This document shows, piece after piece, positions 44,823 through 54,750 of a DNA stretch of 64,000 bases (the stretch's first letter is position 1; the number at the start of each line of letters is the position of its first letter). The position numbers and the translations under genes were made by a program. A model generated the notes under the pieces. The model was not told where the DNA came from, did not search any database, and saw nothing but the letters and a program-made list of their open reading frames with translations. The stretch comes from Acuticoccus sp. I52.16.1 (GTDB taxonomy: Bacteria; Pseudomonadota; Alphaproteobacteria; Rhizobiales; Amorphaceae): assembly GCF_022865125.1 (NCBI RefSeq), contig NZ_CP094828.1, forward strand, positions 4,271,219-4,335,218, written 5' to 3'.

Positions 44823-44973
44823 GGCCTCCGCCTTTGTTGCTTGGAAAACCTCGATCGCCTATGCGTCTGTATCGCCCGGACGATGCAGTTTTTGCGACTT
44901 GGGGGCAGGATGAATCTCGAATGAGCCGGTTCGTCTTGTCTCGGTTCGCCGGTTGGACTGAAGGATCGCCAGT

Positions 44974-47900
44974 ATGACGGTTACGGACTCGCGTGTCGCT
45001 CTTGTCGGGTCCGCTTGCCGCCTCCCCCAAGCTGAAGGGCTGGAGGCGTTCTGGGATGTGCTCGTCAACGCCAAGTGCGTGATCTCCTCGCTCGACGAGG
45101 AGCGATTCGGCACGCTGCCCTACCTGCACCCGGACCGCTCCAAGCCCGGCCGCTCGGTGACGTTCGCGGCCGGCCAGATCGCGCGCCCCTATCACTTCGA
45201 CCCGGGCTATTTCGGCATCTCGCCGCGCGAGGCCGCCACGATGGACCCGCAGCAGCGCGTCCTCCTGGAGGTCGCCGTCGAGGCGCTGGAGAACGCCGGC
45301 ATCCCGGCCGACCGCCTCGCCGGCCAGCAGGTCGGCGTCTATGTCGGCGCGTCCTCGCTCGATTATTCCAACGAGGCGCAGCTCGACCCGATGTCGATCG
45401 AGCCGCAGTCGATGACGGGCAACACGCTCTCCATCGTCGCCAACCGCGTCTCCTACGTGTTCGACCTGCGCGGCCCCAGCTACACGGTCGACACCGCCTG
45501 CTCGTCCTCGCTCATCGCCCTGCACCAGGCGATCGAGGACATCCGCGCCGGCAAGATCGAGACCGCCATCGTCGGCGGCGTCTCGCTGCTCCTCAACCAC
45601 ATTCCGTTCATCGGCTTCTCGCGCGCGTCGATGCTGTCGGCGGGCGGCCTGTGCCGCGCGTTCGACGCCGGCGCGGACGGCTACGTGCGCTCCGAGGGCG
45701 CCGTCGTCATGGTGCTGCGCTCCGAAGAGGCGGCGCGGCGGGACAGCGACCCGATTCGCGCCCGCTTCGTCGGCTCCGGCATCAACGCCGACGGGCGGAC
45801 CGCGGGCCTCTCGCTGCCGTCCCCCACGGCGCAGGCCGACCTGCTGCGCCAGGTCTACGAGGCGGGCGGGATCGACCCGGCACGCCTCGCCTTCGTGGAG
45901 GCGCACGGCACCGGCACGCGCGTCGGCGACCCGATCGAGACCAACGCCATCGGCACCGTGCTGGGCCAGAAGCACGGCGATCCGCTGCTGATCGGCTCGT
46001 CGAAGACCAACTTCGGCCATCTGGAGCCGGCCTCCGGCCTCGTCGGTATCCTGAAGTCGCAGCTGGCGCTGGCCAACAACCTGCTGCCGGCCTCGCTCCA
46101 TTTCGAGGTCCCCAACCCGGACATCGACTTCACCGAGCTGAACCTCACCGTCGCGGCCGAGGCGACGACGCTGGCGCGGGCGCCGGAACCGCGCCTCGCC
46201 GGTATCAATTCGTTCGGCTTCGGCGGCGCCAACGCGCACGTCGTCATGGCCGACGGGGAGCCGATCGGCGAGGCGGCTGCGCCCAAGGGCGACGCACCGC
46301 TGGTCGTCAGCGCCGCCACCCGCGCGGCGCTGGGCGAGCTCGCGGCCGCCACCGCCAAGGCCCTCGGCGGCGCCGATGCCGCCCGCCTCGCGGCCCACGT
46401 CAACGCCGCCGCGCACCGCCGGCAGCGCCTGTCGCACCGCGCCGTGATCGCGTCGGACGACGCCAGCGCCATGGTCGCGGCGCTGAACGCCGTCGCCGAG
46501 GGGCAGAACCACCCGCTCGCCGCCGTCGGCGAGGCGGCCTCGGTGGGCGAAAAGCCGGTATTCGTCTATTCGGGGAACGGCTCGCAGTGGGCCGGCATGG
46601 GGCGCGCCGCCTACCAGGGCGAGACCGATTTCCGCCTCTCGTTCGACCGCACGGACCGGCTCTTCATGTCGGTCGCGGGCTGGTCGCTGGTGACGATGCT
46701 GTTCTCCGGCGACCTCGAGACCGAGATCGAGCGGACCGAGATCGCTCAGCCGCTGCTGTTCGCGATCCAGGTCGCGCTGACCGACGCGCTGGAGCGCCGC
46801 GGCGTCACCCCGTCGGCGGTGATGGGCCACTCGGTGGGCGAGGTCGCCGCCGCGTGGGCCTCCGGCGCGCTGTCGCTGAGCGATGCGGTCAAGGTGATCC
46901 ACGCCCGCTCCACGCACCAGGAGGTGACCCGTCACCTCGGCGGGATGGCGGCGCTGCTGCTGCCGGCCGAAGAGGCGGTGGAGGCGATCGCGCCCTACCA
47001 CGGGCTGGAGCTGGCGGCGGTCAATTCCAGCCGCTCCGTCACCATCTCGGGACCGACCGAGCAGCTCGCCGTCTTCGGCAAGGACGCCCGCAAGAAGCGC
47101 TGGGCGATGAAGCGGCTCGACCTCGACTATCCGTTCCACTGCGCGCTGGTGGAGCCGATCCGCGGACCACTGCTGCAGTCGCTGAGCGCCATCGCGCCGC
47201 GGCCGACCACCATCCCGATGATCTCCACCGTGACGGGCGAGCCGGTCGACGGGACGCGGCTCGGCGCCGACTACTGGTGGGAGAACGTGCGCCAGCCGGT
47301 CGATTTCCAGAAGGGCGTCCTCGCCTCGCTGGAGGAGGGCCACCGCCTTTATGTGGAGATCGGGCCCCGCCCGGTGCTGACCGGCTACCTCAACGACGCG
47401 CTGCGCACCGCCGAGATCCGCGCCACCGTGCTGCCGTCCTTCCGCCAGGGCGAGGGCGCGGCCGAGCCGGTCGCCGAGGTTCTGCGCACGCTGATCGCCA
47501 ACGGGACCGCCATCGACGATGCGGCGCTGTTCGGCGAGCGACGTGCCGCGCCGGACCTGCTGCCGACCTACCCCTGGCAGCACCAGCGCTACAAGAAGGC
47601 CGAGTCGAACGAGATCGTCTGGCTGATGAAGCGGCGCGATCACGTGCTGCTCGGCGACCGCGTGCGCGAGGACATCCACGAGTGGCGCATCGGGCTCGAC
47701 CCGGTGGTGCTGCCCTTCCTCGCCGACCACACGGTCGAGACGTCGGTCGTCTTCCCCGCGGCGGGCTTCACCGAGATGCTGCTGGCGGTGGGCCGCGTGC
47801 TCTATCCGGGCCACCCGGTGGAGGTGCGCGGGCTCGACATCATCGCCCCGCTGGTGCTCGACGCGTCGGACGACCGCACCGTGCGCACGCGCGAGATCGC

Positions 47901-50900
47901 GCCGCAGACCTTCGTCATCGAGAGCCGCATCCGCGGGGCCGACGACGGCTGGTCGCCGCACGTCAAGGCGACGGTCGCCAAGGCCCCCGCCGCGCCGCAC
48001 GGTGCGGCGATCGCGGTGCCGGAGGGCGCGCCGACGGTGCCGGCCGCACGGCTCTACGAGATCACCGCGCAGTTCGGGCTCCCCTACGGCCCGGTCTTCC
48101 GCCGCGCCAACCTCGTCACCCTGGTGGACGATTCGCACATTCACGTGCGCCTCAGCCCGCCGGATCCGGCCACCGCGCGCCTCAAGCTGGCGCTCGACCC
48201 GACGATGTTCGACGCCTGCTTCCATGGCCTCTTCGCCTTCCTGGCGGGGCGCGACGAGGTCCGCGGCGTGGCGGTCCTGCCGATCCGTCTCGGCCGCCTG
48301 ACGCTCGCCGCCGACGCCGCGACGCCGACCGAAGCCGACATCACCGTTCGCCGCCCGACCGAGGGGATCGTCGAGGCCGACTTCGTGCTGCGCGATGCCG
48401 CCGGCGCCGTCGTCGCCACCGCCGAGGCGGTGCGCTTCCAGGCCGTGCCGCTGGCCCACGCGGTCGGCGAGCCGGTGGTCGCCGCGCCGAAGCTGCGCCG
48501 CGTCGCCCGCGTCAGCGCGCCCGCATCGGACCTGCCGCCGCTGGCCCCGTCGGTCGATACCGCGACCGAGCCGTCCGAGACCGCACTCTTCGTCGAGGCC
48601 GGGGTGCTCGCCGCCGCGGTCGAGGCGCTGGGGCCGATCCTGACGCCGCCGGCGTCGCTGCAGAGCTGCGTCGCCGAGGGGCGCCTCGCCGGCAACGCCG
48701 TGCCGCTGGCCGCGCGCGTGCTGCCGGCGCTCGTCGCCGCGGGCCTCGCCGAGGAGGACGGCGGCACGTTCGCGCTCACCGGCGAACCGGTCGACATCTC
48801 CGAGATCGTCACCCTCCTGATCGAGGAGCATCCCGAGCGGCTCGCCGAGGCGACGCTCCTCGCCGCGCTTCCCGAGTGGCTCGCCGAGACCTTCCGCTCC
48901 GGCCTCGCCGCCGAGCACCCGGCATCCGACGCGCTCCTCGACCAGCTCCTCGTCAGCGCCCCGTTCACCGCGCCGCTCTACGCCGCGATCGGCGCCTTGA
49001 CCGACACGGCGCTCAGCTCCAGCGGCGCGGCACTGACGGTCTGCCTCGTCGGCGCCGGCAACGTCGCCTTCGCGCGGGAGGTGGCCGCGCTGATCGATCC
49101 GGAGCGGGTCCGCCTCACGATCACCGATACCTGCCCCGTCACGCTGGAGCGCACCGCGCTGGTGTGGGACCGGCACGAGGGCGTCCACCTGGAGCCGTTC
49201 TCCGCCGCCCGCGAGCACCGGTACGACCTCGTCGTGATGACGCCGCAGTTCGGACCGATGGACGTCGCCGCCGCGGCGGAGTGCCTGCGGCCGGGCGGGC
49301 GGCTCCTGGGCGGCGCGCTCGCCGGCAACCTCTTCGCCGACGTGATCGGCGGCCTCACCACCGACTGGTGGGCCGCCTCGCTCGATGCGGAAAGCCCCGT
49401 CGGTGCGCTCAATGCGCCCGAGGAGTGGACCGCTGCGCTCACCGAAGCCGGCCTCGAAGCGATCGACGTGCACACCCTGCCGTCGGACGAGACCGACGCG
49501 ATGATCTTCACCGCGAGCCGTGCCGCCGGTGTCAAGGCGCCGACGCTCGAGACCTTCCCCGCCCTCGTCGCCGACGGCCCGGCCGCCGGGCGCACGCTGG
49601 AAGCCCTGCGTGCGATGGCCGACGACGCGCCCGAGCTCGCCGACCTGACCGCCACTCCCGACGGGCCGGTGGTGCTCGCCGTCGACGTGCCAGAGCCGGC
49701 CGACCTCCCGGCGCGCCTCGCCGCCGTCGGTTCGTGGCTCGTCGCCCTCGGCACCGAGGCGCGCACCGTGACCCTGGTGACGTTCGGCGCCCAGGTGGAA
49801 GGAGCCAAGGAGGTCCGCCCGACCGCCGCCGCCGTCTCCGCCTTCGGCCGCGTCGCGATGAACGAGTTCCCGCACCTCGACATCCGCCTCGTCGACATCG
49901 CCGCGTCGTTCGACGCCAGTGAGGCGGCCGTGCGCCTGATGGCCGAGCTGGTCGAGCCCAACGGCGAGCGCGAGATTGTCCTCTCCAGCGACCACCGCAG
50001 CGTGATGCGCTACGTGCCGCTGGCGGAGGAGACCGCCGGCGAGGCGCTCACCCTCGCCGTGCCCCGTCGCGGCTCGATCGACAATCTCGTCTGGTCGCCG
50101 ACGCAGCATCCGCCGCTCGGCGCGGGCGACGTGCGCATCAAGGTCGAGGCGTCGGGCCTCAACTTCCGCGACGTGATGTGGACCCTCGGCCTCTTGCCGC
50201 ACGAGGCGCTGGAGGACGGCTTCGCCGGCCCGACGCTCGGCATGGAATGTGCCGGTGTGGTCGAGGCGGTGGGCGAGGAGGTCACGGACGTGAAGCCGGG
50301 CGACCTGGTGCTCGCCTTCGCGCCGCAGTCCTTCGCCAGCCACGTCACGGTGACGGCGCAGTCGGTGATCCCGCGTCCGGTGGAGCTCGCGGCCGAGGCC
50401 GCGGCGACCATGCCGGTCGCCTTCCTCACCGCCTACTACGCCCTCATCGAATTGGCGCACTTGGAGGAAGACGAGACCGTCCTCATCCACGGCGGCGCCG
50501 GCGGCGTCGGCCTCGCGGCATTGCAGATCGCCAAGTGGCGCGGCGCGCGCGTCTTCGTGACCGCCGGCACGCCGGAAAAGCGCGCACTGCTGCGGGAGCT
50601 GGGCGCTGACGAGGTGTTCGATTCGCGCGGTCTGACCTTTGCCGAGGAGGCCAAGGCCGCGACGGACGGGGAGGGCGTCGACGTCGTCCTCAACTCGCTC
50701 GCGGGCGAGGCGATGGAGCGCTCGCTCGACACGCTGAAGCCGTTCGGCCGCTTCTGCGAGCTGGGCAAGCGCGACTTCTATGCCGACACCAAGCTCGGCC
50801 TGCGCCCGTTCCGGCAGAACCTCAGCTATTTCGGCATCGACGCCGACCAGCTGATGAAGCACCGCCCCAAGGTGGCGCGCCGGGTGCTGGGCCAGATCGT

Positions 50901-52281
50901 CGCGATGATGGACTCCGGCGACCTGACGCCGCTGCCCTATCGCCCGTTCGACGCCGGCGGCGTGAAGGACGCCTATCGCCTGATGCAGGCCGCCGGGCAT
51001 ATCGGCAAAATCGTCGTCACCCCGCCGCAGCCCGTCGCGCCGACGGTGGCGCATCAGCCGGTCGCCATCGTGGCCGACAAGGCCTACCTCCTGGTCGGCG
51101 GCGTCTCCGGATTCGGTTTCCGCACCGCCGAATGGTTGATCGAGCACGGCGCCGAGGACCTCGTGCTGGTGAGCCGCTCCGGCGTCAAGGACCAGGCCGT
51201 CGCCGAGGCGATCGAGGCCTATCGCGGCAAGGGCATCGCCATCGACGTGCGCTCGCTCGACGTCACGAACGAGGCGGCGGTGCGCGAGCTGGTCGCCGAG
51301 ATCGGCACCACGCGCCCGCTCGGCGGCGTCTTCCACATGGCGATGGTGCTCGACGATGCGCTGATCGCCTCGCTGGACGCGGGCCGGTTCGAGACGGCGA
51401 TGCACCCCAAGATCGCCGGCGCCAACGCGCTGGAGGCGGCGACCGCGGACATCCCGCTCGACCTCTTCGTGCTCTATTCGTCGATCACGGTGCAGCTCGG
51501 CAATCCGGGCCAGGCCAACTACGTCGCCGCCAACGCCTACCTGGAGGCGATCGCGCGTCGCCGCCGGGCGCGCGGGCAGGCGGGGCTCACTATCGCCTGG
51601 GGCGCGATCGCCGACGCCGGCGTCTTCGCCCGATCGCTGGAGACGTCCGACCTGCTGCGCCGCAAGCTGGGCCGCCACGCGATCACCGCCGGCGACGGGC
51701 TCGCGGTCCTGAAGCGCTTCCTCGACGAGGGGGCGATGACCTCCGGACCCGCGGTGCGCCTGATCGGTCAGGTGGATTGGGCGACGGCGCGCAAGGAGCT
51801 GATCATCGCCCGCAGCCCCGCGTTCGAGGATCTCGCCGACGCCGCCGACGCGGACGGCGACGACGCCGGCTCGCTGGACCTCGCCGAGCGTATCGCCGGC
51901 CTCTCGCCGTCCGAGGCGGTGGCCGAGGTGACGCGCCTGCTGGCGGTGGAGATTAGCCGCATCCTCAAGATGCCGGCCTCCGAGGTGGACCCGCACAAGC
52001 CGCTCACCACGCTCGGCATGGATTCGCTGATGGGCGTGGAGCTCAGAATGAGCGCCGAGCAGAAGCTCGGCGTCGACATTCCGCTGATGTCGCTCACGGC
52101 GGGCGCCACGCTCGCCGACATCGCCAAGAAGGTCGTGCATCGCACCACCGGAGAAGAGGCGAGCGACGAGGACCAGGACGAGCTGATCGCCCGCCACATC
52201 GGGTCCGCCGATGCGCCGCGTGAGGCGATCGAAGCCGCGGTGCGCGAGCGAACCGCGGGTGTGAGGACCATCCTGTCATGA
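44974..52281 (+). CDS. Type I polyketide/fatty-acid synthase (RkpA-like)
   Basis: A 2435-residue single-module synthase. KS about 5-425 with Cys176 (DTACSSSL), His311 (EAHGTGT) and His349 (NFGHLE). AT about 528-830 with Ser620 (GHSVGE). DH about 890-1150 with His919 and Asp1080; the usual HxxxG has Thr for Gly. Then a degenerate methyltransferase-like segment (about 1250-1530), ER about 1699-2010 (GGAGGVG 1840-1846), KR about 2030-2220 (GGVSGFG, Tyr2183) and ACP with Ser2351 (GMDSLMG). There is a full reductive loop and no thioesterase. The stop overlaps the alpha-oxoamine synthase (ATGA), which probably releases the chain. Matches RkpA of Sinorhizobium in layout. Confidence 0.92.
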   Translation: MTVTDSRVALVGSACRLPQAEGLEAFWDVLVNAKCVISSLDEERFGTLPYLHPDRSKPGRSVTFAAGQIARPYHFDPGYFGISPREAATMDPQQRVLLEVAVEALENAGIPADRLAGQQVGVYVGASSLDYSNEAQLDPMSIEPQSMTGNTLSIVANRVSYVFDLRGPSYTVDTACSSSLIALHQAIEDIRAGKIETAIVGGVSLLLNHIPFIGFSRASMLSAGGLCRAFDAGADGYVRSEGAVVMVLRSEEAARRDSDPIRARFVGSGINADGRTAGLSLPSPTAQADLLRQVYEAGGIDPARLAFVEAHGTGTRVGDPIETNAIGTVLGQKHGDPLLIGSSKTNFGHLEPASGLVGILKSQLALANNLLPASLHFEVPNPDIDFTELNLTVAAEATTLARAPEPRLAGINSFGFGGANAHVVMADGEPIGEAAAPKGDAPLVVSAATRAALGELAAATAKALGGADAARLAAHVNAAAHRRQRLSHRAVIASDDASAMVAALNAVAEGQNHPLAAVGEAASVGEKPVFVYSGNGSQWAGMGRAAYQGETDFRLSFDRTDRLFMSVAGWSLVTMLFSGDLETEIERTEIAQPLLFAIQVALTDALERRGVTPSAVMGHSVGEVAAAWASGALSLSDAVKVIHARSTHQEVTRHLGGMAALLLPAEEAVEAIAPYHGLELAAVNSSRSVTISGPTEQLAVFGKDARKKRWAMKRLDLDYPFHCALVEPIRGPLLQSLSAIAPRPTTIPMISTVTGEPVDGTRLGADYWWENVRQPVDFQKGVLASLEEGHRLYVEIGPRPVLTGYLNDALRTAEIRATVLPSFRQGEGAAEPVAEVLRTLIANGTAIDDAALFGERRAAPDLLPTYPWQHQRYKKAESNEIVWLMKRRDHVLLGDRVREDIHEWRIGLDPVVLPFLADHTVETSVVFPAAGFTEMLLAVGRVLYPGHPVEVRGLDIIAPLVLDASDDRTVRTREIAPQTFVIESRIRGADDGWSPHVKATVAKAPAAPHGAAIAVPEGAPTVPAARLYEITAQFGLPYGPVFRRANLVTLVDDSHIHVRLSPPDPATARLKLALDPTMFDACFHGLFAFLAGRDEVRGVAVLPIRLGRLTLAADAATPTEADITVRRPTEGIVEADFVLRDAAGAVVATAEAVRFQAVPLAHAVGEPVVAAPKLRRVARVSAPASDLPPLAPSVDTATEPSETALFVEAGVLAAAVEALGPILTPPASLQSCVAEGRLAGNAVPLAARVLPALVAAGLAEEDGGTFALTGEPVDISEIVTLLIEEHPERLAEATLLAALPEWLAETFRSGLAAEHPASDALLDQLLVSAPFTAPLYAAIGALTDTALSSSGAALTVCLVGAGNVAFAREVAALIDPERVRLTITDTCPVTLERTALVWDRHEGVHLEPFSAAREHRYDLVVMTPQFGPMDVAAAAECLRPGGRLLGGALAGNLFADVIGGLTTDWWAASLDAESPVGALNAPEEWTAALTEAGLEAIDVHTLPSDETDAMIFTASRAAGVKAPTLETFPALVADGPAAGRTLEALRAMADDAPELADLTATPDGPVVLAVDVPEPADLPARLAAVGSWLVALGTEARTVTLVTFGAQVEGAKEVRPTAAAVSAFGRVAMNEFPHLDIRLVDIAASFDASEAAVRLMAELVEPNGEREIVLSSDHRSVMRYVPLAEETAGEALTLAVPRRGSIDNLVWSPTQHPPLGAGDVRIKVEASGLNFRDVMWTLGLLPHEALEDGFAGPTLGMECAGVVEAVGEEVTDVKPGDLVLAFAPQSFASHVTVTAQSVIPRPVELAAEAAATMPVAFLTAYYALIELAHLEEDETVLIHGGAGGVGLAALQIAKWRGARVFVTAGTPEKRALLRELGADEVFDSRGLTFAEEAKAATDGEGVDVVLNSLAGEAMERSLDTLKPFGRFCELGKRDFYADTKLGLRPFRQNLSYFGIDADQLMKHRPKVARRVLGQIVAMMDSGDLTPLPYRPFDAGGVKDAYRLMQAAGHIGKIVVTPPQPVAPTVAHQPVAIVADKAYLLVGGVSGFGFRTAEWLIEHGAEDLVLVSRSGVKDQAVAEAIEAYRGKGIAIDVRSLDVTNEAAVRELVAEIGTTRPLGGVFHMAMVLDDALIASLDAGRFETAMHPKIAGANALEAATADIPLDLFVLYSSITVQLGNPGQANYVAANAYLEAIARRRRARGQAGLTIAWGAIADAGVFARSLETSDLLRRKLGRHAITAGDGLAVLKRFLDEGAMTSGPAVRLIGQVDWATARKELIIARSPAFEDLADAADADGDDAGSLDLAERIAGLSPSEAVAEVTRLLAVEISRILKMPASEVDPHKPLTTLGMDSLMGVELRMSAEQKLGVDIPLMSLTAGATLADIAKKVVHRTTGEEASDEDQDELIARHIGSADAPREAIEAAVRERTAGVRTILS

Positions 52282-53663
52282 AGAAGCGCGGCATCGGCTC
52301 CCTCAAGTCGGCGGCGAAGGATCAGCTCCTCGCCGCCGCGCGGGCCTCCCGTCAGGCGGGTCTCGAACGCAAGCTCGAGCGCCTCGTGCCGGACAACTCC
52401 GACGGCCGCTCCGTCGGCAAGTCGTTCGATTTCTCCACGCTGGAGACGGCGCGGCAGCTGAAGATCCAGCGCGCCGCCGCCGAGATGCTCAACATCGACG
52501 TGCCGTTCTTCCGCCCGCACGACGTGCAGGCCGCCGCGCACACGCGTATCGGCAACCGCGAGTACATCAACTTCTCCTCCTACGACTATTGCGGCCTCAA
52601 CGGTGACCCGCGCGTCACCGCCGCCGCCCGCGAGGCGATGGAGCGCTTCGGCACCTCCGTGTCCGCCTCGCGCGTCGTCTCCGGCGAGCGGCCGTTCCAC
52701 CGCGAGCTGGAGAAGAACATCGCCCGCTTCCTGGGTGTGGAGGACGCGGTGGCGATGGTCTCCGGCCATGCCACCAACGTCACCACGATCGGCCACCTCC
52801 TGGGGCCGAACGACCTGGTGCTGGCGGACGCGTTCATCCACAACTCCATCGTCGAGGGGGTGCGGCTCGCCGGGGCGACGCGGCTCACCTTCCGCCACAA
52901 CGACATGGACCACCTCGCCGAGCTCTTGTCGGCCAAGCGCCACCAGTTCAACCGTGTGCTGATCGCGGTCGAGGGCCTCTACTCGATGGACGGCGACACG
53001 CCGCCGCTCGACCGCCTGATCCGCCTCAAGACCCGCCACGACGCGTGGCTGCTGGTGGACGAGGCGCACGCGCTGGGCGTCGTCGGCCAGACCGGACGGG
53101 GCCTCGCCGAGCGGGAGGGGATCGACCCCAACGCCGTCGAGATCTGGATGGGGACGCTGTCCAAGACGCTGTCGTCCTGCGGCGGCTTCATCGCCGGCTC
53201 CACGGCGCTGGTGGAATACCTGAAGGCGACGGCCCCGGGCTTCGTCTTCTCCGTCGGTCTCGCCCCCTCCGTCGCCGCCTCGGCCAATGCGGCGCTGCTG
53301 GCGCTGGAGGCCGAGCCGGAGCGCGTCGCCCGGCTGGTCCACAACGGCCAGCATTTCCTCAAGGCCGCCAAGGCCGCGGGGCTCGACACCGGCACCGCCG
53401 AGGGGCTCGCGGTGCTTCCGGTCATCATCGGCGATTCCATCGTCTCCGCGCTCGTCGCCCACCGCCTCGCGGAGGCGGGCGTGAACGTGCAGCCGATCAT
53501 CTTCCCCGCCGTTCCCGAGCAGGCGGCGCGGCTGCGCTTCTTCGTCAACGCCACCCACACCGAAGACGACATCGACACCGCCGTCCGCCTCACGGCCGAA
53601 TGCCTCGAGCGCACCCGCAAGGACGGCGCCGGCCTGACCCAGCTCGCCGCCAGCTTGCGGTAG
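52278..53663 (+). CDS. PLP-dependent alpha-oxoamine synthase (RkpG-like)
   Basis: A 461-residue member of the family of 8-amino-7-oxononanoate synthase and serine palmitoyltransferase, which condense an amino acid with an acyl thioester and lose CO2. After a basic N-terminal extension of about 90 residues come FSSYDYCGLNGDP, VSGHATNVTTI, DEAHALGVVG (Asp261, His264) and the PLP lysine Lys296 in TLSKTLSSCGG. Coupled by ATGA to the synthase, so the donor is probably its ACP-bound chain. Matches RkpG. The amino-acid partner cannot be read from sequence. Confidence 0.88.
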   Translation: MKKRGIGSLKSAAKDQLLAAARASRQAGLERKLERLVPDNSDGRSVGKSFDFSTLETARQLKIQRAAAEMLNIDVPFFRPHDVQAAAHTRIGNREYINFSSYDYCGLNGDPRVTAAAREAMERFGTSVSASRVVSGERPFHRELEKNIARFLGVEDAVAMVSGHATNVTTIGHLLGPNDLVLADAFIHNSIVEGVRLAGATRLTFRHNDMDHLAELLSAKRHQFNRVLIAVEGLYSMDGDTPPLDRLIRLKTRHDAWLLVDEAHALGVVGQTGRGLAEREGIDPNAVEIWMGTLSKTLSSCGGFIAGSTALVEYLKATAPGFVFSVGLAPSVAASANAALLALEAEPERVARLVHNGQHFLKAAKAAGLDTGTAEGLAVLPVIIGDSIVSALVAHRLAEAGVNVQPIIFPAVPEQAARLRFFVNATHTEDDIDTAVRLTAECLERTRKDGAGLTQLAASLR

Positions 53664-53691
53664 GCACAAGCGCTGCGCGGGCGGCTCGGCG

Positions 53692-54744
53692 TCAGCCGTC
53701 GTCGACCGGGGTATCGTCGAAGCGGTCGCGGTCCAGCCGGCGGGATTTGAAGGAGGGCTCGATCCGCGGGTCGGGCTCGATCTCGGCGCGGAAGGTGGGC
53801 ACGATCCGGTCGATGATCCCGCCCGGCGCGATCGCTTCACCCAGCGACAGGAGCCGGAAGGGAAGCGGGAAGACCGACGTGCGGCGCCCGCCTTCGGTGG
53901 CGGCGACGATCTTGCGCGCGGCCCGCTCGGCGCTGATCTCGAACGGCTTGGCGCCCTTGTGACGGGCCGACATCGGGCTCGTCACGAAGCCGGGGCACAG
54001 CACCGTGACGGTGATCCCGTCGTTGATCAGGCGCGGGCGCAGGGCGTGACCGTAAGCGATGAGCCCCGCTTTCGTCGCGGAATAGACGGCGAGGTCGGGG
54101 GTCGGCATCAGCCCGGCGGTCGAGGCGACGATGCCGATGTGCCGCTCGGGCCGTGTCGTCACCGTCTGCCGGCGCATGCGCTCCACGATCACCCGGATGC
54201 AGCTGATGTTGGCGAGCAGGTTGGTGCGCACCAGCCGCTCGGTGTCCTCCGCGCTCTCCAGCGCGTTCGGGCCCGGAGGGCCGGCGGAGAGCCCGGCATT
54301 GGCGTAGAGCGCCTCGAAGGTGTAGCGCTCGGCGGTATCGTCGGCCCAGTGCTGGAAGGCCGGGGTGGTGATGTCGATCCGGCTGGTGATCGCCCGGCCG
54401 CCGCGGCGCTCGACCGCCTCCATCGCGGCCTCCAGCCCCTTCGGATTGCGCCCCACGAGGCCGAGCACCAGACCCGGCCGCGCCAGCCGCTCGGCCAGCG
54501 CCTGGCCGATGCCGCCCGATGCCCCGGTGATGATGACGAGGGGCGGCTTGGCCTCGCGCTCCGAACGGACCGCCGGGGCGGCGGGCGAGGCGAGCGGCGC
54601 TGCGGGCGTGGATGCGGAGGACGCGGCTGGCGCGGATGCGGAGGACGCATCGGGCGGCGTCCGCGTGGGTTCGGCCGGCTCGCTCGCGGTACGCTCGCCC
54701 GCGTCCGGCGGGGTGCCGGGCGGAGGGGCGGCCTCGGCGTTCAC
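53692..54744 (-). CDS. Short-chain dehydrogenase with Pro/Ala/Ser-rich N-terminus (RkpH / 3-ketosphinganine reductase-like)
   Basis: A 350-residue SDR. Residues 1-65 are low complexity. The core has ITGASGGIGQALAE, ANAGLS and the Ser/Tyr/Lys set (VASTAGLMP, VYSATKAG). The C-terminal 60 residues resemble RkpH and KDSR-type reductases. Reduction of the 3-keto group of the oxoamine product is the likely role. GTG start at 54744 lies six bases after the smpB stop, so it is expressed with dapA/smpB and converges on the synthase operon, ending 28 bases from it. Confidence 0.82.
   Translation of the reverse strand: MNAEAAPPPGTPPDAGERTASEPAEPTRTPPDASSASAPAASSASTPAAPLASPAAPAVRSEREAKPPLVIITGASGGIGQALAERLARPGLVLGLVGRNPKGLEAAMEAVERRGGRAITSRIDITTPAFQHWADDTAERYTFEALYANAGLSAGPPGPNALESAEDTERLVRTNLLANISCIRVIVERMRRQTVTTRPERHIGIVASTAGLMPTPDLAVYSATKAGLIAYGHALRPRLINDGITVTVLCPGFVTSPMSARHKGAKPFEISAERAARKIVAATEGGRRTSVFPLPFRLLSLGEAIAPGGIIDRIVPTFRAEIEPDPRIEPSFKSRRLDRDRFDDTPVDDG
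54610..54648. repeat. 15-bp direct repeat inside the SDR N-terminal extension
   Basis: GGATGCGGAGGACGC occurs at 54610-54624 and 54634-54648, period 24. It encodes part of the Ser/Ala/Pro-rich extension, so the extension has probably grown by in-frame duplication. Confidence 0.75.
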
Positions 54745-54750
54745 GGCCGC

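Noticed and set aside
44773-52197. A very long minus-strand open frame (about 2470 codons) antisense to the synthase
   Set aside because: Its product is Arg/Gly/Asp/Ala-rich with no recognisable domain. It is the mirror of a high-GC gene whose plus-strand product has all PKS motifs.
52278-53663. Biotin synthesis enzyme BioF
   Set aside because: Coupling to a PKS, a long N-terminal extension and absence of other bio genes favour an RkpG-like role.
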